Positions 6,184 to 6,510 of a DNA stretch of 6,510 nucleotides are shown here, piece after piece. Source of the DNA: Phytoactinopolyspora endophytica (GTDB lineage Bacteria > Actinomycetota > Actinomycetes > Jiangellales > Jiangellaceae); the NCBI RefSeq assembly GCF_004138495.1, contig NZ_ML142855.1, positions 93,176-99,685 of the forward strand, in the 5' to 3' direction. Every line of letters begins with the position of its first letter. Within the stretch, counting starts at the first letter, position 1. Made by a program: the position numbers and the translations under genes. Below the pieces are notes generated by a model. The model saw nothing but the letters and a program-made list of their open reading frames with translations, did not search any database and had not been told where the DNA came from.

Positions 6184-6510
6184 ATGGCGGAGCTGACGAT
6201 CCGGCCGGAAGAGATCCGGGACGCGATCGAGCGACATGTCCAGTCGTACGCGCCGGAGGCCTCTCGCGAAGAGGTCGGCCGGGTTGTGGACGCCGGCGAC
6301 GGCATCGCTCACGTCGAGGGACTTCATTCGGCGATGGCCAACGAGCTGCTGGAGTTCGAGAACGGCACGCTGGGCCTGGCACTCAACCTTGAGGAACGCG
6401 AGATCGGCGTCGTGGTTCTCGGTGAGTTCAAGGGCATCGAGGAAGGACAGACGGTACGCCGCACCGGTGAGGTGCTCTCCGTGCCGGTAGGCGACGGTTT
6501 CCTGGGGCGC
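6184..6510 (+). CDS. atpA: ATP synthase F1 subunit alpha, N-terminal part
   Basis: Open frame from ATG 6184 to the right edge (109 codons, no stop), so the gene is truncated by the window. Subunit alpha forms the non-catalytic nucleotide sites of the alpha3beta3 head. The visible part is the N-terminal helix ([19 protein letters not shown]), which contacts subunit delta, followed by the beta-barrel crown domain: [17 protein letters not shown] (about 32-48), [29 protein letters not shown], and the linker into the nucleotide domain, [18 protein letters not shown] (about 92-109). The Walker A and later motifs lie beyond the window. The family is typically about 510-550 residues. Position after atpH and a clear ribosome site agree with the operon order B-E-F-H-A. 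Confidence 0.96.
   Translation, partial: MAELTIRPEEIRDAIERHVQSYAPEASREEVGRVVDAGDGIAHVEGLHSAMANELLEFENGTLGLALNLEEREIGVVVLGEFKGIEEGQTVRRTGEVLSVPVGDGFLGR

Overview
The window is a high-GC, actinobacterial-type stretch read entirely on the + strand. It carries the end of prmC, a tRNA-modification gene (tsaC/yrdC type), a wecA-type phospho-GlcNAc transferase gene and the first part of an F1Fo ATP synthase operon (two small AtpI/AtpZ-like genes, atpB, atpE, atpF, atpH and the start of atpA). The order prmC - yrdC family - wecA/rfe - atpI-like - atpB-E-F-H-A matches conserved Actinomycetota synteny, such as Rv1300-Rv1308 of Mycobacterium tuberculosis. The b and delta subunits are separate genes (atpF stop TGA at 5322-5324). 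That argues against a mycobacterial b-delta fusion lineage and for another actinobacterial order; I cannot name the genus.

Region by region: 1-152 is the C-terminus of PrmC. Between 153 and 245 lie a GC-rich hairpin and a plausible leaderless promoter. 246-1409 is a threonylcarbamoyl-AMP synthase whose roughly 205-residue YrdC domain is followed by about 175 residues of acidic low-complexity sequence with a perfect 15-bp tandem repeat. 1410-1625 has no gene I can support, only a possible -10 box and a 30-codon mini-ORF. 1626-2738 is the membrane glycosyltransferase. 2739-2862 probably holds the main promoter of the atp operon. 2863-3692 encodes two small membrane proteins (AtpI-like with four membrane spans, AtpZ/AtpI-like with two). 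3655-6510 is atpB (a), atpE (c), atpF (b), atpH (delta) and the first 109 codons of atpA (alpha), which runs off the window.

The atp genes are tightly packed: atpB overlaps the gene before it, atpE/atpF overlap as GTGA and atpF/atpH overlap as TGATG, so they are almost certainly co-transcribed and partly translationally coupled. Together they build the membrane rotor and stator (a, c, b), the stator cap (delta) and the catalytic head (alpha), with AtpI/AtpZ-like helpers probably aiding c-ring or Fo assembly. The upstream genes are housekeeping: release-factor methylation, tRNA t6A synthesis and initiation of a polyprenyl-phosphate-linked cell-envelope glycan.

I found no mobile element, CRISPR array or RNA gene, and no evidence of an undescribed multi-gene system. 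The points worth a second look are a probable CTG start for atpB, the repeat-built acidic tail on the YrdC protein, an internally duplicated delta subunit, and two leaderless-looking promoters sharing the same -35 box and spacer length.
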